NCBI RefSeq assembly: GCF_000468755.1
Contig: NZ_AWEZ01000069.1
Location: forward strand, 86,021 to 150,020
Reading direction: 5' to 3'
DNA: 64,000 bases
Origin: Olsenella profusa F0195
GTDB lineage: Bacteria; Actinomycetota; Coriobacteriia; Coriobacteriales; Atopobiaceae
Shown here: positions 56,309 through 64,000 of the stretch, one piece after another
How positions within the stretch are numbered: the stretch's first letter is position 1
How the letters are laid out: every line of letters begins with the position of its first letter
The notes under the pieces: generated by a model
What the model was told of the DNA's origin: nothing
The model's database searches: none
The model's input: only the letters and a program-made list of their open reading frames with translations
Program-made: the position numbers and the translations under genes

Positions 56309-57742
56309 TCAGTACGTGTCCGTTCCCAAGATGACGATGACGTCGCTTGATGTGTTGTAGGTGCCATCGTTTTCCTCAGGCGTTATGGTGCCGCCCAGGG
56401 TCTCGGCGACGCCGAGGGCGGCCGCATGGCCCTTCTGACCGTTATAGATGATCTTGGTGGTCGTGGACGTCCGTCCCAAGCTGCCCGGCGTGGCCGTAAA
56501 GCCCCTTTGGGTGAGCCGACCTGCCACCGTGGCGGCGGCGCCATTCGTGGTCGTGGCGTTGAGCACCTGTACGGTTCCCGTATACGTTGCGGTCGTCTCG
56601 CTGCCCGAGCTGGTGGACTCCGTGTTCTCGTACTGGGCCGCCTCATCGCTCGATGAGGCGGCGACGCCTGCCGTGGGATCCTCGCTGCCATTCTCATAGG
56701 GGGGCAGTCCCTGGTCAACACGCTGCATCATGGTCTTCCACGCGGTCGTGTCGCAGATCTCGTACCACGTGTTGTTGGTGTAGTGCGAGGTCGTGGGCTC
56801 CATGCCGCTCATGATGTCCTTGTCGGTGTCCATGCCTTTGAACTGGGCGGCGAGCGAGACGATGGAGCTCACGTCCATGTCGGTGTGAACCATCTCGGCC
56901 ATGGCGGATACGGTGTTGGCCATGGTGGCAGGGTCGCTTGCGAGGACCTTCTGGGCCACGGCGGTGATGACGGCACGCTGGTTCTTGGCGCGGTAGGCAT
57001 CACCGTCTCCGTAGTTGTCGTAGGCGTGGCGTGCGCGGCAGAGCAGGGTGGCCGTGGCGCCGTCGAGGGTTTGTTCGCCTGCGGGGAGGTCGAGACCGGT
57101 GTAGTTGGGATCCTTGACGGGGACGCCCAGATCGACGGTCACACCGCCCACGGCATCCACCACCTTGGCCATGCCGTCCATGTCCACTTCGGCATAGTGC
57201 GAGATGTTGACGCCCGCAAAGTTCGATATGACCTTCGTGGCGTAGCTGGGCCCACCGAAGGAGTAGGCGGCATTGATCTTCTGCGTGCCATACGAGTCCA
57301 TGGTGACGGCCGTGTCGCGGTGGATGGAGACCAACGTGACCTTCTTGTTCTGCGGGTCGATGCGAACGAGCATGATGGAGTCCGAGCGATAGGCGCCATC
57401 ATCCGCGCCGTAGTCGGCGCTGTCCGCGCGCTCCTCGTCCTTGTCCACGCCTAGGAGCAGCATGTAGAAGGGCTGCCCACTCTCCGTGGGGGTGAGGGTG
57501 CTCTTGAGGTTGTCGTCGATGCCCTCGTTGAGGTTGGAGTTGATGGCGTGGAGCCAGGCAAAGGCGCCCGCGGCAATCACGACGACCAGCACGGCAAGTG
57601 CGATGGCAGCATTACGTACGATGCGACCGTGGACTGCCTTGCGGCGCTTGCGCGCATAGTGCGATCCTGACAGGGCACTTCGACGCGACAGGGAATGCGC
57701 ATCATCCATGAGGTGCGTGAAACTCTTTTCGGTGCGTGCCAA
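56309..57742 (-). CDS. LCP (LytR-CpsA-Psr) cell-wall ligase
   Basis: Attaches anionic polymers to peptidoglycan on the outer face of the membrane. 477 residues: basic cytoplasmic tail, one membrane segment (about residues 52-74, AALAVLVVVIAAGAFAW-like), LCP domain (about 105-265) with DKDEERADSADYG, RSDSIMLVRID, VSIHRDTAV and the late RARHAYDNYGDGDAYRAKNQ, then a LytR_C-type domain near residue 390 (VQVLNATTTNGAAATVAGRL). I chose TTG 57742 because GGAGG sits seven bases upstream; ATG 57709 has no ribosome-binding site. Confidence 0.88.
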   Translation of the reverse strand: MARTEKSFTHLMDDAHSLSRRSALSGSHYARKRRKAVHGRIVRNAAIALAVLVVVIAAGAFAWLHAINSNLNEGIDDNLKSTLTPTESGQPFYMLLLGVDKDEERADSADYGADDGAYRSDSIMLVRIDPQNKKVTLVSIHRDTAVTMDSYGTQKINAAYSFGGPSYATKVISNFAGVNISHYAEVDMDGMAKVVDAVGGVTVDLGVPVKDPNYTGLDLPAGEQTLDGATATLLCRARHAYDNYGDGDAYRAKNQRAVITAVAQKVLASDPATMANTVSAMAEMVHTDMDVSSIVSLAAQFKGMDTDKDIMSGMEPTTSHYTNNTWYEICDTTAWKTMMQRVDQGLPPYENGSEDPTAGVAASSSDEAAQYENTESTSSGSETTATYTGTVQVLNATTTNGAAATVAGRLTQRGFTATPGSLGRTSTTTKIIYNGQKGHAAALGVAETLGGTITPEENDGTYNTSSDVIVILGTDTY

Positions 57743-57937
57743 GAGGCTACCTCCGTGAACGCCAAGCTGGCAGAATCCGAAACTGCTTATGTCATACCTA
57801 ACATGCATATGATAGAGGTGTCCGCCCCACACCGCACGAAGTTCATATTGGGGCCCACCTGAGCTGGCATGAAGCTTGCCGATGCGGCGCCGTCCGTCGA
57901 CCGTGTCGGCCCGTCTCCCAGGCCCATGCCCGTTCGT

Positions 57938-58086
57938 CCTTGCGTGTGGGTGCCATTCGCTTGCGTGTGGGCGCCCTTTGATTGCTGTGGGTGCTTTTCT
58001 CCCGGGAGGGATCGACAGATCCCCAGTTCAGAGAAAATGACTTTGGGAGAAAGACACCCACACGCAGCGAAGAGCACCCACATGAG
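57938..58086. repeat. Repeat-rich region upstream of guaA
   Basis: Three degenerate direct copies of a TGCGTGTGGGTGCC unit lie at about 57941, 57962 and 57984, and two inverted copies at about 58052-58084. The arms could fold into a long hairpin. It lies between divergent LCP and guaA genes. Upstream to 58263 I see no gene; a purine riboswitch was looked for and not found. Confidence 0.55.
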
Positions 58087-58263
58087 GGAGCATCGCATCC
58101 ACACGGAGGGGCCGGTCGTCCACAGGAGGTCGAGGGCGGGCATCCCTCCACGCCCGATGAACAAAGCATCTCTCTGTGTCGCTTCCGCCCTGCAATGGCG
58201 GTGCGAAATGGCATGATAGGAGCGATGAATCGTATGCCAGCGCATGACGGAAAGGGACCTTCC

Positions 58264-59856
58264 ATGCAGCAGAACCAGGGGACTCAGCAGCTTGTTGCCG
58301 TGCTCGATTTTGGTGCCCAATACGGGCAGCTCATCGCACGACGCGTCCGCGACCTGCATGTGTACTCCGAGATCGTTCCCTGCGACATTCCTGCCGGGGA
58401 GCTTGCCGCCCTGCGCCCCTCGGCCATCATCCTCTCTGGAGGCCCCGCGTCCGTGTATGCCGAGGATGCCCCTACGATCGATCCTGGCGTGCTGAGACTG
58501 GGCGTTCCCGTCTTTGGCTTCTGCTATGGCCAGCAGATCATGGCCACCGCGCTGGGGGGTGCGGTGGGACACACCGACAAGGGCGAGTATGGTCCGGCGA
58601 CGCTGCGTCGTCGGGGCGTCTCGCGCATCCTGGATGGGACGCCCGAGGAACAGATCGTGTGGATGAGCCACCGCGATGCCGTGAGCCAGGTGCCTGAGGG
58701 ATTTACGATTACGGCGACGACGGACGTGTGCCCCATCGCGGCCATGGAGTGCCCGGAGCGGGGTCTCTATGCCACGCAGTTCCACCCCGAGGTGCGCCAC
58801 ACCGAGTACGGTCGCACCATGCTCGAGCACTTCCTGTTTGACGTGGCCGGCCTTGCGCCCAGGTGGACCATGGACAGCATCGTGGAGCAGAAGGTTGCCG
58901 AGATCCGCAGGCAGGTGGGGGAGCGGAAGGTCATCCTCGCGCTCTCGGGTGGCGTGGACTCCTCCGTGGTGGCGGCGTTGGTGCATCGCGCCGTCGGCGA
59001 CCAGCTCACCTGCGTCTTCGTGAACCACGGGCTGCTTCGCAAGGGCGAGCCCGAGATGGTGGAGGAGGTCTTTCGCGAGCAGTTCCACGTGCCGCTGGTG
59101 CATGTGCATGCGGAGGAGCGCTATGCGCGGCTGCTTGCCGGCGTGAGCGACCCCGAGCAGAAGAGGCGCCTCATCGGAGGCGAGTTCTGGAAGGTCTTCT
59201 TCGAGGAGGCACAGAGGATCGGCGACGTGCAGATGCTGGCACAGGGCACCATCTATCCGGACATCATCGAGAGCGGCGCGCGCAAGACGGGCGGAAAGGC
59301 CTCGACCATAAAGAGCCACCACAACCTGATTCCCTTCCCAGAGGGCGTGCACTTCGACCTCATCGAGCCGCTGGACCACTTCTTCAAGGACGAGGTCCGC
59401 GAGCTGGGCGTGAGCCTGGGCCTTCCGGACAGGATGGTGTATCGCCAACCCTTCCCGGGGCCGGGCCTGGCCATCCGCATCATCGGCGGCGTGACGCCCA
59501 AGAAGCTGGACATCCTGCGCGAGGCGGACGCCATCGTGCGCGAGGAGCTGGACGCGTACAACGAGCGTCTCTTCGAGGAGACGGGCGAGCGCAACAGCGA
59601 GCACTCCTGCTGGCAGTACTTCGCCGTGCTGCCCGACATCAGGAGCGTGGGCGTGATGGGCGACGAGCGCACGTACGCGCGGCCGGTCATCGTGCGCGCC
59701 GTGGAGTCGAGCGACGCCATGACGGCGGACTGGGCGAAGCTGCCCTACGAGGTGCTCGGGCGCATCAGCGGGCGCATCGTGGGCGAGGTCGCGGGCGTCA
59801 ACCGCGTGGTCTACGACATCACGCCCAAGCCGCCCGCGACGATCGAGTGGGAATAG
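58264..59856 (+). CDS. guaA: GMP synthase (glutamine-hydrolysing)
   Basis: Converts XMP to GMP. 530 residues: class I glutaminase (about 1-205) with the catalytic Cys in FGFCYGQQIMA and His-Glu in QFHPEVRHTE; ATP-pyrophosphatase domain with ALSGGVDSSVVAALVH; C-terminal dimerisation domain with RQPFPGPGLAIRIIGG and DITPKPPATIEWE. ATG 58264 follows AAAGGGA. Its 3' end is a frequent integration site for genomic islands, and an acquired segment does follow. Confidence 0.97.
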   Translation: MQQNQGTQQLVAVLDFGAQYGQLIARRVRDLHVYSEIVPCDIPAGELAALRPSAIILSGGPASVYAEDAPTIDPGVLRLGVPVFGFCYGQQIMATALGGAVGHTDKGEYGPATLRRRGVSRILDGTPEEQIVWMSHRDAVSQVPEGFTITATTDVCPIAAMECPERGLYATQFHPEVRHTEYGRTMLEHFLFDVAGLAPRWTMDSIVEQKVAEIRRQVGERKVILALSGGVDSSVVAALVHRAVGDQLTCVFVNHGLLRKGEPEMVEEVFREQFHVPLVHVHAEERYARLLAGVSDPEQKRRLIGGEFWKVFFEEAQRIGDVQMLAQGTIYPDIIESGARKTGGKASTIKSHHNLIPFPEGVHFDLIEPLDHFFKDEVRELGVSLGLPDRMVYRQPFPGPGLAIRIIGGVTPKKLDILREADAIVREELDAYNERLFEETGERNSEHSCWQYFAVLPDIRSVGVMGDERTYARPVIVRAVESSDAMTADWAKLPYEVLGRISGRIVGEVAGVNRVVYDITPKPPATIEWE

Positions 59857-59884
59857 TTCAGCACTTTATCGTGAGGTTGATTTT

Positions 59885-59929
59885 ACGGTGTGCTTGGTTG
59901 GCTGTGGTCTACCAGGTGCACCGTTTTTT
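59885..59929 (+). terminator. guaA terminator
   Basis: ACGGTG (59885-59890) pairs with CACCGT (59919-59924), followed by six T. Intrinsic terminator shape with a large internal loop. Confidence 0.6.
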
Positions 59930-60037
59930 GCGTTTGTGAACCTGCAAGCCAGTGGAGGGACGGTTGGCTCAATTGGCTCTGGCGTGTCGAATAAAGACCA
60001 GTTCAGGCTATAGAAGTGAGATCAGCGGAATCGCGAC

Positions 60038-60100
60038 TGGTACTCACGGGAGCCTCGAATTGGTCTAGCGAGAGAACGGTTGGTACTCAAATGGTACTCA
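60038..60100. repeat. Three TGGTACTCA copies at the island edge
   Basis: TGGTACTCA occurs at 60038-60046, 60081-60089 and 60092-60100. Such repeats are seen near the 3' ends of tyrosine-recombinase genes and attachment sites; no integrase reading frame is preserved here. Confidence 0.45.
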
Positions 60101-60123
60101 TGCAGGTCAAAGCCTCTGCCCGA

Positions 60124-60145
60124 GCAGTAGAATCGACTCTACTGC
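60124..60145. promoter_or_regulatory. 22-bp dyad before the restriction gene
   Basis: GCAGTAGA (60124-60131), six-base centre, TCTACTGC (60138-60145), a perfect dyad ending 31 bases before the endonuclease start and just upstream of its GGGAGGGGAG ribosome-binding site. Restriction-modification loci commonly have operators here for controlling endonuclease expression. Confidence 0.5.
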
Positions 60146-60176
60146 AAAACGGATTTGGGAGGGGAGTGAGGCGAGC

Positions 60177-61283
60177 ATGAGCATCACAGTGAATCAGGAA
60201 TTTGTTAGCAAGGGGAATACGCTTCTCAATGATCTTTGGGACGAGGTATTTATGCTCGGCTCGCCCCCAGAGTGCCTTATTTCAAAGTGCATTGACCACG
60301 TGTTGGTATACGACAGGGCAAAGACGTACAAGTACATCCTGCTGACCCAGCTTCTTGGTAAGGCCGTCGATGATAAAGTCAACATCCTTGCCATGAAAGC
60401 GTCGAGCGTACTCCCCGGAGCCTGGGATGCCCGCAATCTCTGCGAGGGGGTCATTACGCGGGGCGGATTCGAGAAGAATGTCCTTCTGGGCATTCTTGGC
60501 AGAAGCAAGCAGCCGTACAATAGCTCCCCGGCCCAAAAACCCGAGCTTAGCAAGAGCAACCACACGCGACCAAGCGACATTGCCCTAAGAGACGAGCTGA
60601 TTGACGCGCTGTCTACGATTGATTCCTCCGAGGATGCGATTGCGGCTATCCGCTACTACTTGTATGTCTGCAAAGGGCAGATAGCCCAAATTGTAAAGGA
60701 GGAGCCTCTCCCAGAGCTTTCCGGAGACATTGTCTCATGCGCAAGGACCAGGCAATTCTGGAGAGAGCTAGCTCAAATTGGAAGAGAGGGCGAGGGATTG
60801 GGCCTTGCTGTGGGAACGCTACTCAAGATGGCGCTCGACGAGGTTTTTGTCCCGGTTCTGTATCAGATTAATACTTCTTGTTCAGGGCATGGCGATCTCG
60901 ACCTTTACTACGCTACTGAACGGTTTGCCACTCTCGAGATTAAGGACAAGCCCTTCAATCCTCATGAGGTATACGAATACGCTAACTCTGCGTTTGACGA
61001 TGGATGGAGTCGGTTTGCGTTTGTCTACGGCTACAAGGCGGGGGCTCCTGGACAGGTGTTTACCGAGAAGGACTACTCGGACTTTGCGGACCGAGGGGTA
61101 ATTGCGGTGTGCTTGTCGTTCGAGTCACTATTGGATTCGACGCTGCTTTCGCTCACGAGCGTACCACTCGATGACCTTCGCAAATCGCTGATTGCCTACA
61201 TCGACGATGCCAAGGTCGGCACCGAGACGGCCAATCCAGCGAGACAGCTACTGCGTAACCTAATCAACGAGATTCACAAGTGA
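60177..61283 (+). CDS. Restriction endonuclease, SacI-like
   Basis: A 368-residue protein beside a cytosine methyltransferase. Its N-terminal part (SSVLPGAWDARNLCEGVITR) and middle (SSPAQKPELSKSNHTRPSD) recall the SacI family of type II endonucleases; ERFATLEIKDKPFNPHE could supply a Glu-x-Lys catalytic half-site. If SacI-like, the target would be GAGCTC, but this is inference. Codon use and base composition are AT-richer than the genome, supporting acquisition. GGGAGGGGAG precedes ATG. Its 3' end overlaps the methyltransferase's 3' end by 24 bases on the opposite strand. Confidence 0.65.
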   Translation: MSITVNQEFVSKGNTLLNDLWDEVFMLGSPPECLISKCIDHVLVYDRAKTYKYILLTQLLGKAVDDKVNILAMKASSVLPGAWDARNLCEGVITRGGFEKNVLLGILGRSKQPYNSSPAQKPELSKSNHTRPSDIALRDELIDALSTIDSSEDAIAAIRYYLYVCKGQIAQIVKEEPLPELSGDIVSCARTRQFWRELAQIGREGEGLGLAVGTLLKMALDEVFVPVLYQINTSCSGHGDLDLYYATERFATLEIKDKPFNPHEVYEYANSAFDDGWSRFAFVYGYKAGAPGQVFTEKDYSDFADRGVIAVCLSFESLLDSTLLSLTSVPLDDLRKSLIAYIDDAKVGTETANPARQLLRNLINEIHK

Positions 61284-62354
61284 TTCGATTGCTGCTTCGG
61301 CCACGGTGCGGGCGAGTTCACAAGGTACGGCATTCCCAATCTGTCGATACCGTTTGTTCCTCTTGCCTGAGAAGCGATAGTCGGCAGGGAACGTCTGGAG
61401 AGCCGCGGCCTCTGCGATGCTGAGCCTTCTCAGTGTTGGCGGGATGTTCCCCTCAGCCTCCTGTGGGGTAGTTGAACCTGCCAAGAGCCTGTCGTGATAG
61501 TCAGCAACCCAGTCGAAGCCTAAGGGGTTTTCAAGCAGGGATTGGTCGATGATGGGCGTGTGGTTTCCGCCCATCTGAGCCGGGAGCGTCTTGGCGACCA
61601 CATCGAGTCGCATGGGGCGTCCGCGCCCGTTGAAGAGAAGCGAGCCATCATAGGGGCTTCTGCGAAGTATCGGATTCTTCGCGAGATGAAGCTCTGCAGT
61701 GCTCCCCTCACAATTCCCTGGCATGCCGAATCGAGGAAGGAAACTCAGGGCTTCGCGCACCGTCTTTCCCGGGGTCAGTCTCGCCTCAAGAGACCTTTCC
61801 ATATGTGATCTTACGGAATCGGAAGATGCACCTCTTATACCGATGAAGAAGAACCTCTCCCGTGCTTGCGGGACGCCATAGTTTGCTGCGTTGAGGATAA
61901 AGAAGGAATTGCCGTATCCAAGGTCATTTGCTTCGCTGACCAGTCTCTTGCGTACGTCACTCCACTTGGAGAGCGAACCGAGAGCCTTCACATTTTCCAT
62001 AACGAACATCTTCGGCCGGGTCCTACGGATAACGTCCATGAAGACCCAGATGAGACGGCTCCTCTCGTCATCGGGATTCATCTTTCCGGCAACGGAGAAG
62101 CCTTGACAAGGTGGGCCGCCATAGACGACGTCGACGTTCGAAAACCCCTCAACCTCCTCAAGGAGACCATAGATATCTCCGGGATGCATTACCGACGGGT
62201 CGAGGTAGGAGGGATTGGACGTATAGGCTTGTACGGCATCTTCATCAAGCTCATTTGCAAAAACGGGAATGATACCTGCAGATGTGAAGCCGATATCCAT
62301 GCCACCTGCTCCAGAGAAGAGAGAGATGCCGCTGAGACGCGTGCTATTTGGCAT
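61260..62354 (-). CDS. DNA (cytosine-5-)-methyltransferase
   Basis: A 364-residue C5-cytosine methyltransferase, cognate protector of the adjacent endonuclease. Motifs in order: I SLFSGAGGMDIGF, IV YGGPPCQGFSVAGK with catalytic Cys, VI FVMENVKALG, VIII QARERFFFIGIRG, a target-recognition region (about 190-270), IX RRLSIAEAAALQTFP and X YRQIGNAVP. ATG 62354 follows GGAAGGGAG; a longer frame upstream has no ribosome site. Confidence 0.93.
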   Translation of the reverse strand: MPNSTRLSGISLFSGAGGMDIGFTSAGIIPVFANELDEDAVQAYTSNPSYLDPSVMHPGDIYGLLEEVEGFSNVDVVYGGPPCQGFSVAGKMNPDDERSRLIWVFMDVIRRTRPKMFVMENVKALGSLSKWSDVRKRLVSEANDLGYGNSFFILNAANYGVPQARERFFFIGIRGASSDSVRSHMERSLEARLTPGKTVREALSFLPRFGMPGNCEGSTAELHLAKNPILRRSPYDGSLLFNGRGRPMRLDVVAKTLPAQMGGNHTPIIDQSLLENPLGFDWVADYHDRLLAGSTTPQEAEGNIPPTLRRLSIAEAAALQTFPADYRFSGKRNKRYRQIGNAVPCELARTVAEAAIESLVNLVD

Positions 62355-62482
62355 ACGTACTCCCTTCCTGAGCCTGTAGGCGGAATTCTGAAGATAGGAC
62401 AATTCTACAAACATGTGCTCCCCGCGTGTGTGGTAATGGTATCCCACCGCGCGGACATCATCGTTTTGCTAGGGGTTACGGG

Positions 62483-62519
62483 GGCTCCCTCGTGCGCGGC
62501 GTTTTGAGCGGAGGGAGCC
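62483..62519. other. Perfect 9-bp inverted repeat upstream of the methyltransferase
   Basis: GGCTCCCTC (62483-62491) and GAGGGAGCC (62511-62519), 19-base spacer, about 130 bases before the methyltransferase start. Possible operator or transcript hairpin; a third related CTCCCTCC lies at 62534. Confidence 0.35.
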
Positions 62520-62605
62520 GACCTGCTGGGAGACTCCCTCCATGCCGCGCCGGGGTAGCAAGCGGCGGACGAAAGCAAGTGTCTATGGGGACGTGTACGG
62601 ACCAA

Positions 62606-62779
62606 TTAGGCCACTTGCTGTACGGACGCGAAGAGCCGTCTGAACGGCGGGGGGTCCAGTTCCCGGTACGCGAGGTCGCGTACTGTGTTCTCGCTCACTT
62701 GTATGAGCGCTACCACGTCCTGGATGGTTTAGAAGTCCTTGAGAGGAACCTGCAGCTTGGTCTGTTTGGCTGCTGTCAT
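62606..62779 (-). pseudogene. Excisionase-like HTH gene with internal stop
   Basis: From ATG 62779, with GAAGGGGTGA upstream, the frame reads 16 codons (MTAAKQTKLQVPLKDF), hits TAA at 62731-62729, then continues without a break: TIQDVVALIQVSENTVRDLA and on to TAA at 62608-62606. The post-stop part is the beginning of a helix-turn-helix of the excisionase/MerR-like DNA-binding class, where a tyrosine normally occupies the stop position. The recognition half and wing look replaced after about residue 40. A broken small regulator or excisionase. Confidence 0.5.
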
Positions 62780-62936
62780 TGCCGAATCACCCCTTCGGTT
62801 GCTCGCCTTACGTCCTCCCCGCAATCAGCGCGGGACGGCAGGCGGCGAGGCGAGCGCGAGGGGGCGTCGAGCCCTGGGGTTGTGGCGATGTGGCGAGTTT
62901 CTCTCGCAAGGGGGCGCGCAGCCATGGGATTCCCGA

Positions 62937-63098
62937 TCAGATGTCGTTGCCCATGGCGCGGAGCGTCTCGTCTAGCTCGTCTTTCCTGACGCGCAGCAGT
63001 CTCCCGATCCTTATGGCGGGAATCTTCTGCCGCTCGATGGGCCTGTAGACCGACGTCTTCGATACGTGCAGGTAGTTGGCGACCTGCGGCGCGTCCAT
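62937..63098 (-). CDS. Excisionase-family helix-turn-helix protein
   Basis: A 53-residue frame from ATG 63098: MDAPQVANYLHVSKTSVYRP then IPAIRIGRLLRVRKDELDET, the excisionase-type HTH with its characteristic I-G-R-x-x-R wing. The frame stays open upstream to about 63208, where the IS21-type end begins, so the original gene was probably longer and has lost its 5' end to that insertion. It lies upstream of the second, broken HTH gene on the same strand. No ribosome-binding site is evident at 63098. Confidence 0.6.
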   Translation of the reverse strand: MDAPQVANYLHVSKTSVYRPIERQKIPAIRIGRLLRVRKDELDETLRAMGNDI

Positions 63099-63207
63099 GA
63101 GGCCGTCGGGCAGGTCGCTCGCCTCGGATGTCGAGGGGGCGGCAGACCCCAGTATCTCCGCCCCGGCATTCTCGCGACTTTCGGAACCATTATCCGATAT
63201 TGTGTTC

Positions 63208-64000
63208 TGTCAAGATGATTTGAGCAGAGTGGGCAGCAGTTTTTGGGCACTTTGCATATGTGCCTTGAGCGGCTTTTTTGAGCACTTCTTCTACTGCATG
63301 AGTGGATGTCTTACGCGGTGGGACTCACCTTTGAACTGCAAGAGCCTGCCGTGGTGGACCACGCGGCCGATCACGGCCGCTGCCATCTGGTCGTCGCCGA
63401 AGACCGCGCCCCACCCCGAGAACCCGGGGTTGGTCGTGAGAACGACCGACTGCGCCTCGTAGGCCTGCGAGACCACCTGGAACGGCAGCCGCGCCCCGTC
63501 GGCGTCCAGCGGCAGGAAGCCCAGCCCGCCTGTGACCAGGGGCTCGGCCTTCCCGATCTGGGCGAGCTCGCGGCCGGGCCTTGCGTCGTCGCGGGCGCGC
63601 CCGGGCCCCGTCACCAGAGACGACGCGGCGAGGAAGCGGGCGGGACGGGCGTCCTGGCAGCAGAGCGCGCACGGGGCCTCTGCCATATGGGTCCTGCCAG
63701 CACCGACGCCCCCCATAGGCACCAGGTCCTCGTGGTCGCCCAGAAAGGAGAGGGAGACGAGGTCGTCCATATCGAACCCCCCGGGCCAGCCTGTCTGGCC
63801 CCATCCGTGGCCGTCGAGGGCCTTGGGCTGGGGAGGCGCACACCTTCCCAGGAGGCTCGCGCGCCTGGGGGCGTCCCTGCTTTGGCACTCTGCCTCGAGG
63901 TAGCCCGCGAGGCGCTCGGCCTGGCGAGGTGCGCCCCTGCCGGCCCACCCTTGAGGCGCTGCCCTGGCGGGCGGGCATCTCCTGCCGGCGGTGTGTTTAG
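63208..64000 (-). mobile_element. IS21-family element, right end and istB part
   Basis: istB reads leftwards and stops at 63291; beyond it lies a stretch with two related copies of a TTGAGC(A/G)G...TTTTTxGxCACTT motif (about 63221-63252 and 63263-63288), the repeated-end pattern of IS21 elements. A likely tip is TGTCAAG at 63208. The other end, and istA, lie beyond the window. Confidence 0.5.
63291..64000 (-). CDS. istB: IS21-family IstB helper ATPase, motifs degraded (partial)
   Basis: Open on the minus strand from the window edge, where its 5' end is cut, to TAG at 63293-63291. It matches IstB by FDMDDLVSLSFLGDHEDLVP, FQVVSQAYEAQSVVLTTN, WGAVFGDDQMAAAVIGRVVH and LLQFKGES. The ATPase core is damaged: Walker A reads GGVGAGRTHMA (Lys to Arg) and the Walker B segment LVTGGLGFLPLD has Gly-Gly where Asp-Glu is expected. 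Many differences from a typical IstB are changes that raise GC, which leave the frame open. Probably non-functional. Confidence 0.8.
   Translation of the reverse strand, partial: KHTAGRRCPPARAAPQGWAGRGAPRQAERLAGYLEAECQSRDAPRRASLLGRCAPPQPKALDGHGWGQTGWPGGFDMDDLVSLSFLGDHEDLVPMGGVGAGRTHMAEAPCALCCQDARPARFLAASSLVTGPGRARDDARPGRELAQIGKAEPLVTGGLGFLPLDADGARLPFQVVSQAYEAQSVVLTTNPGFSGWGAVFGDDQMAAAVIGRVVHHGRLLQFKGESHRVRHPLMQ

Noticed and set aside
57843..58263. Purine riboswitch or guanine aptamer before guaA
   Set aside because: Conserved core elements of the purine aptamer not seen; the structure there is explained by the short repeats.
57787..59604. 605-codon frame antisense to guaA
   Set aside because: Shadow of guaA; no motif and no initiation signal.
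60038..60100. Possible CRISPR array from repeated TGGTACTCA
   Set aside because: Only three 9-base copies with unequal spacing (43 and 11 bases) and no cas genes.
63011..63250. 79-codon minus-strand frame at the IS junction
   Set aside because: Arg/Pro-rich translation; the other frame gives a clear excisionase-type helix-turn-helix.

Overview
The window is high-GC Gram-positive chromosome, most likely from a Coriobacteriia (Atopobiaceae/Olsenella-like) gut or oral anaerobe. I infer this from the protein sequences, the Tat-lipoprotein style substrate-binding proteins, a TsaB-RimI-TsaD triple fusion, a flavodiiron protein, many PTS systems and the absence of respiratory genes. No 16S gene is present, so the genus is a guess.

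Layout. 1-6990: housekeeping (Veg-like, ispE, tRNA-Pro, cupin, flavodiiron protein, DUF438/hemerythrin protein, rplM-rpsI) with a decayed relBE-type toxin remnant and a 185-bp inverted-repeat element. 7052-13269: a visibly AT-richer accessory island with a galactitol-type PTS (IIA, IIC, IIB), a YjbQ-family protein, a SIS-domain isomerase and a ribulose-phosphate-epimerase homologue, read leftwards from a divergent PRD regulator. 13428-14765: glmM. 15191-20744: a complete glucitol/sorbitol operon (srlD, PRD regulator, gutM, EIIC, EIIBC, EIIA); its EIIA lacks the expected phospho-histidine. 20937-28163: acpS, nnr, alr, udg, tsaE and the tsaB-rimI-tsaD fusion. 28326-31320: polar amino-acid ABC transporter.

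31446-35580 is the least familiar part: a small helical protein, a large LXG-like (type VII secretion type) protein broken by a one-base frameshift, two membrane-anchored proteins and a coiled-coil protein. Aligning by eye, the C-terminal ~110 residues of the large protein are homologous to the extracytoplasmic domains of the two membrane-anchored proteins, and those two share a 140-bp block with a single mismatch. This is the best candidate here for an undescribed system.

35958-42725: nadE, a DUF4342 protein, a two-component system, groES-groEL. 43266-53825: a nucleoside-salvage region (deoC; psuK-psuG; deoD; a BMP-type nucleoside ABC transporter; cdd; pyrimidine-nucleoside phosphorylase), which together would import nucleosides and release bases and pentose phosphates. 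53882-59856: Fe-S protein, ychF, an LCP cell-wall ligase and guaA.

59857-64000: an acquired segment starting at the 3' end of guaA, a known island integration site. It carries a SacI-like restriction endonuclease and a C5-cytosine methyltransferase with overlapping 3' ends, two excisionase-like helix-turn-helix genes (one broken by a stop, one apparently cut by an insertion), and the end of an IS21-family element whose IstB has lost its ATPase motifs. The window ends inside istB.
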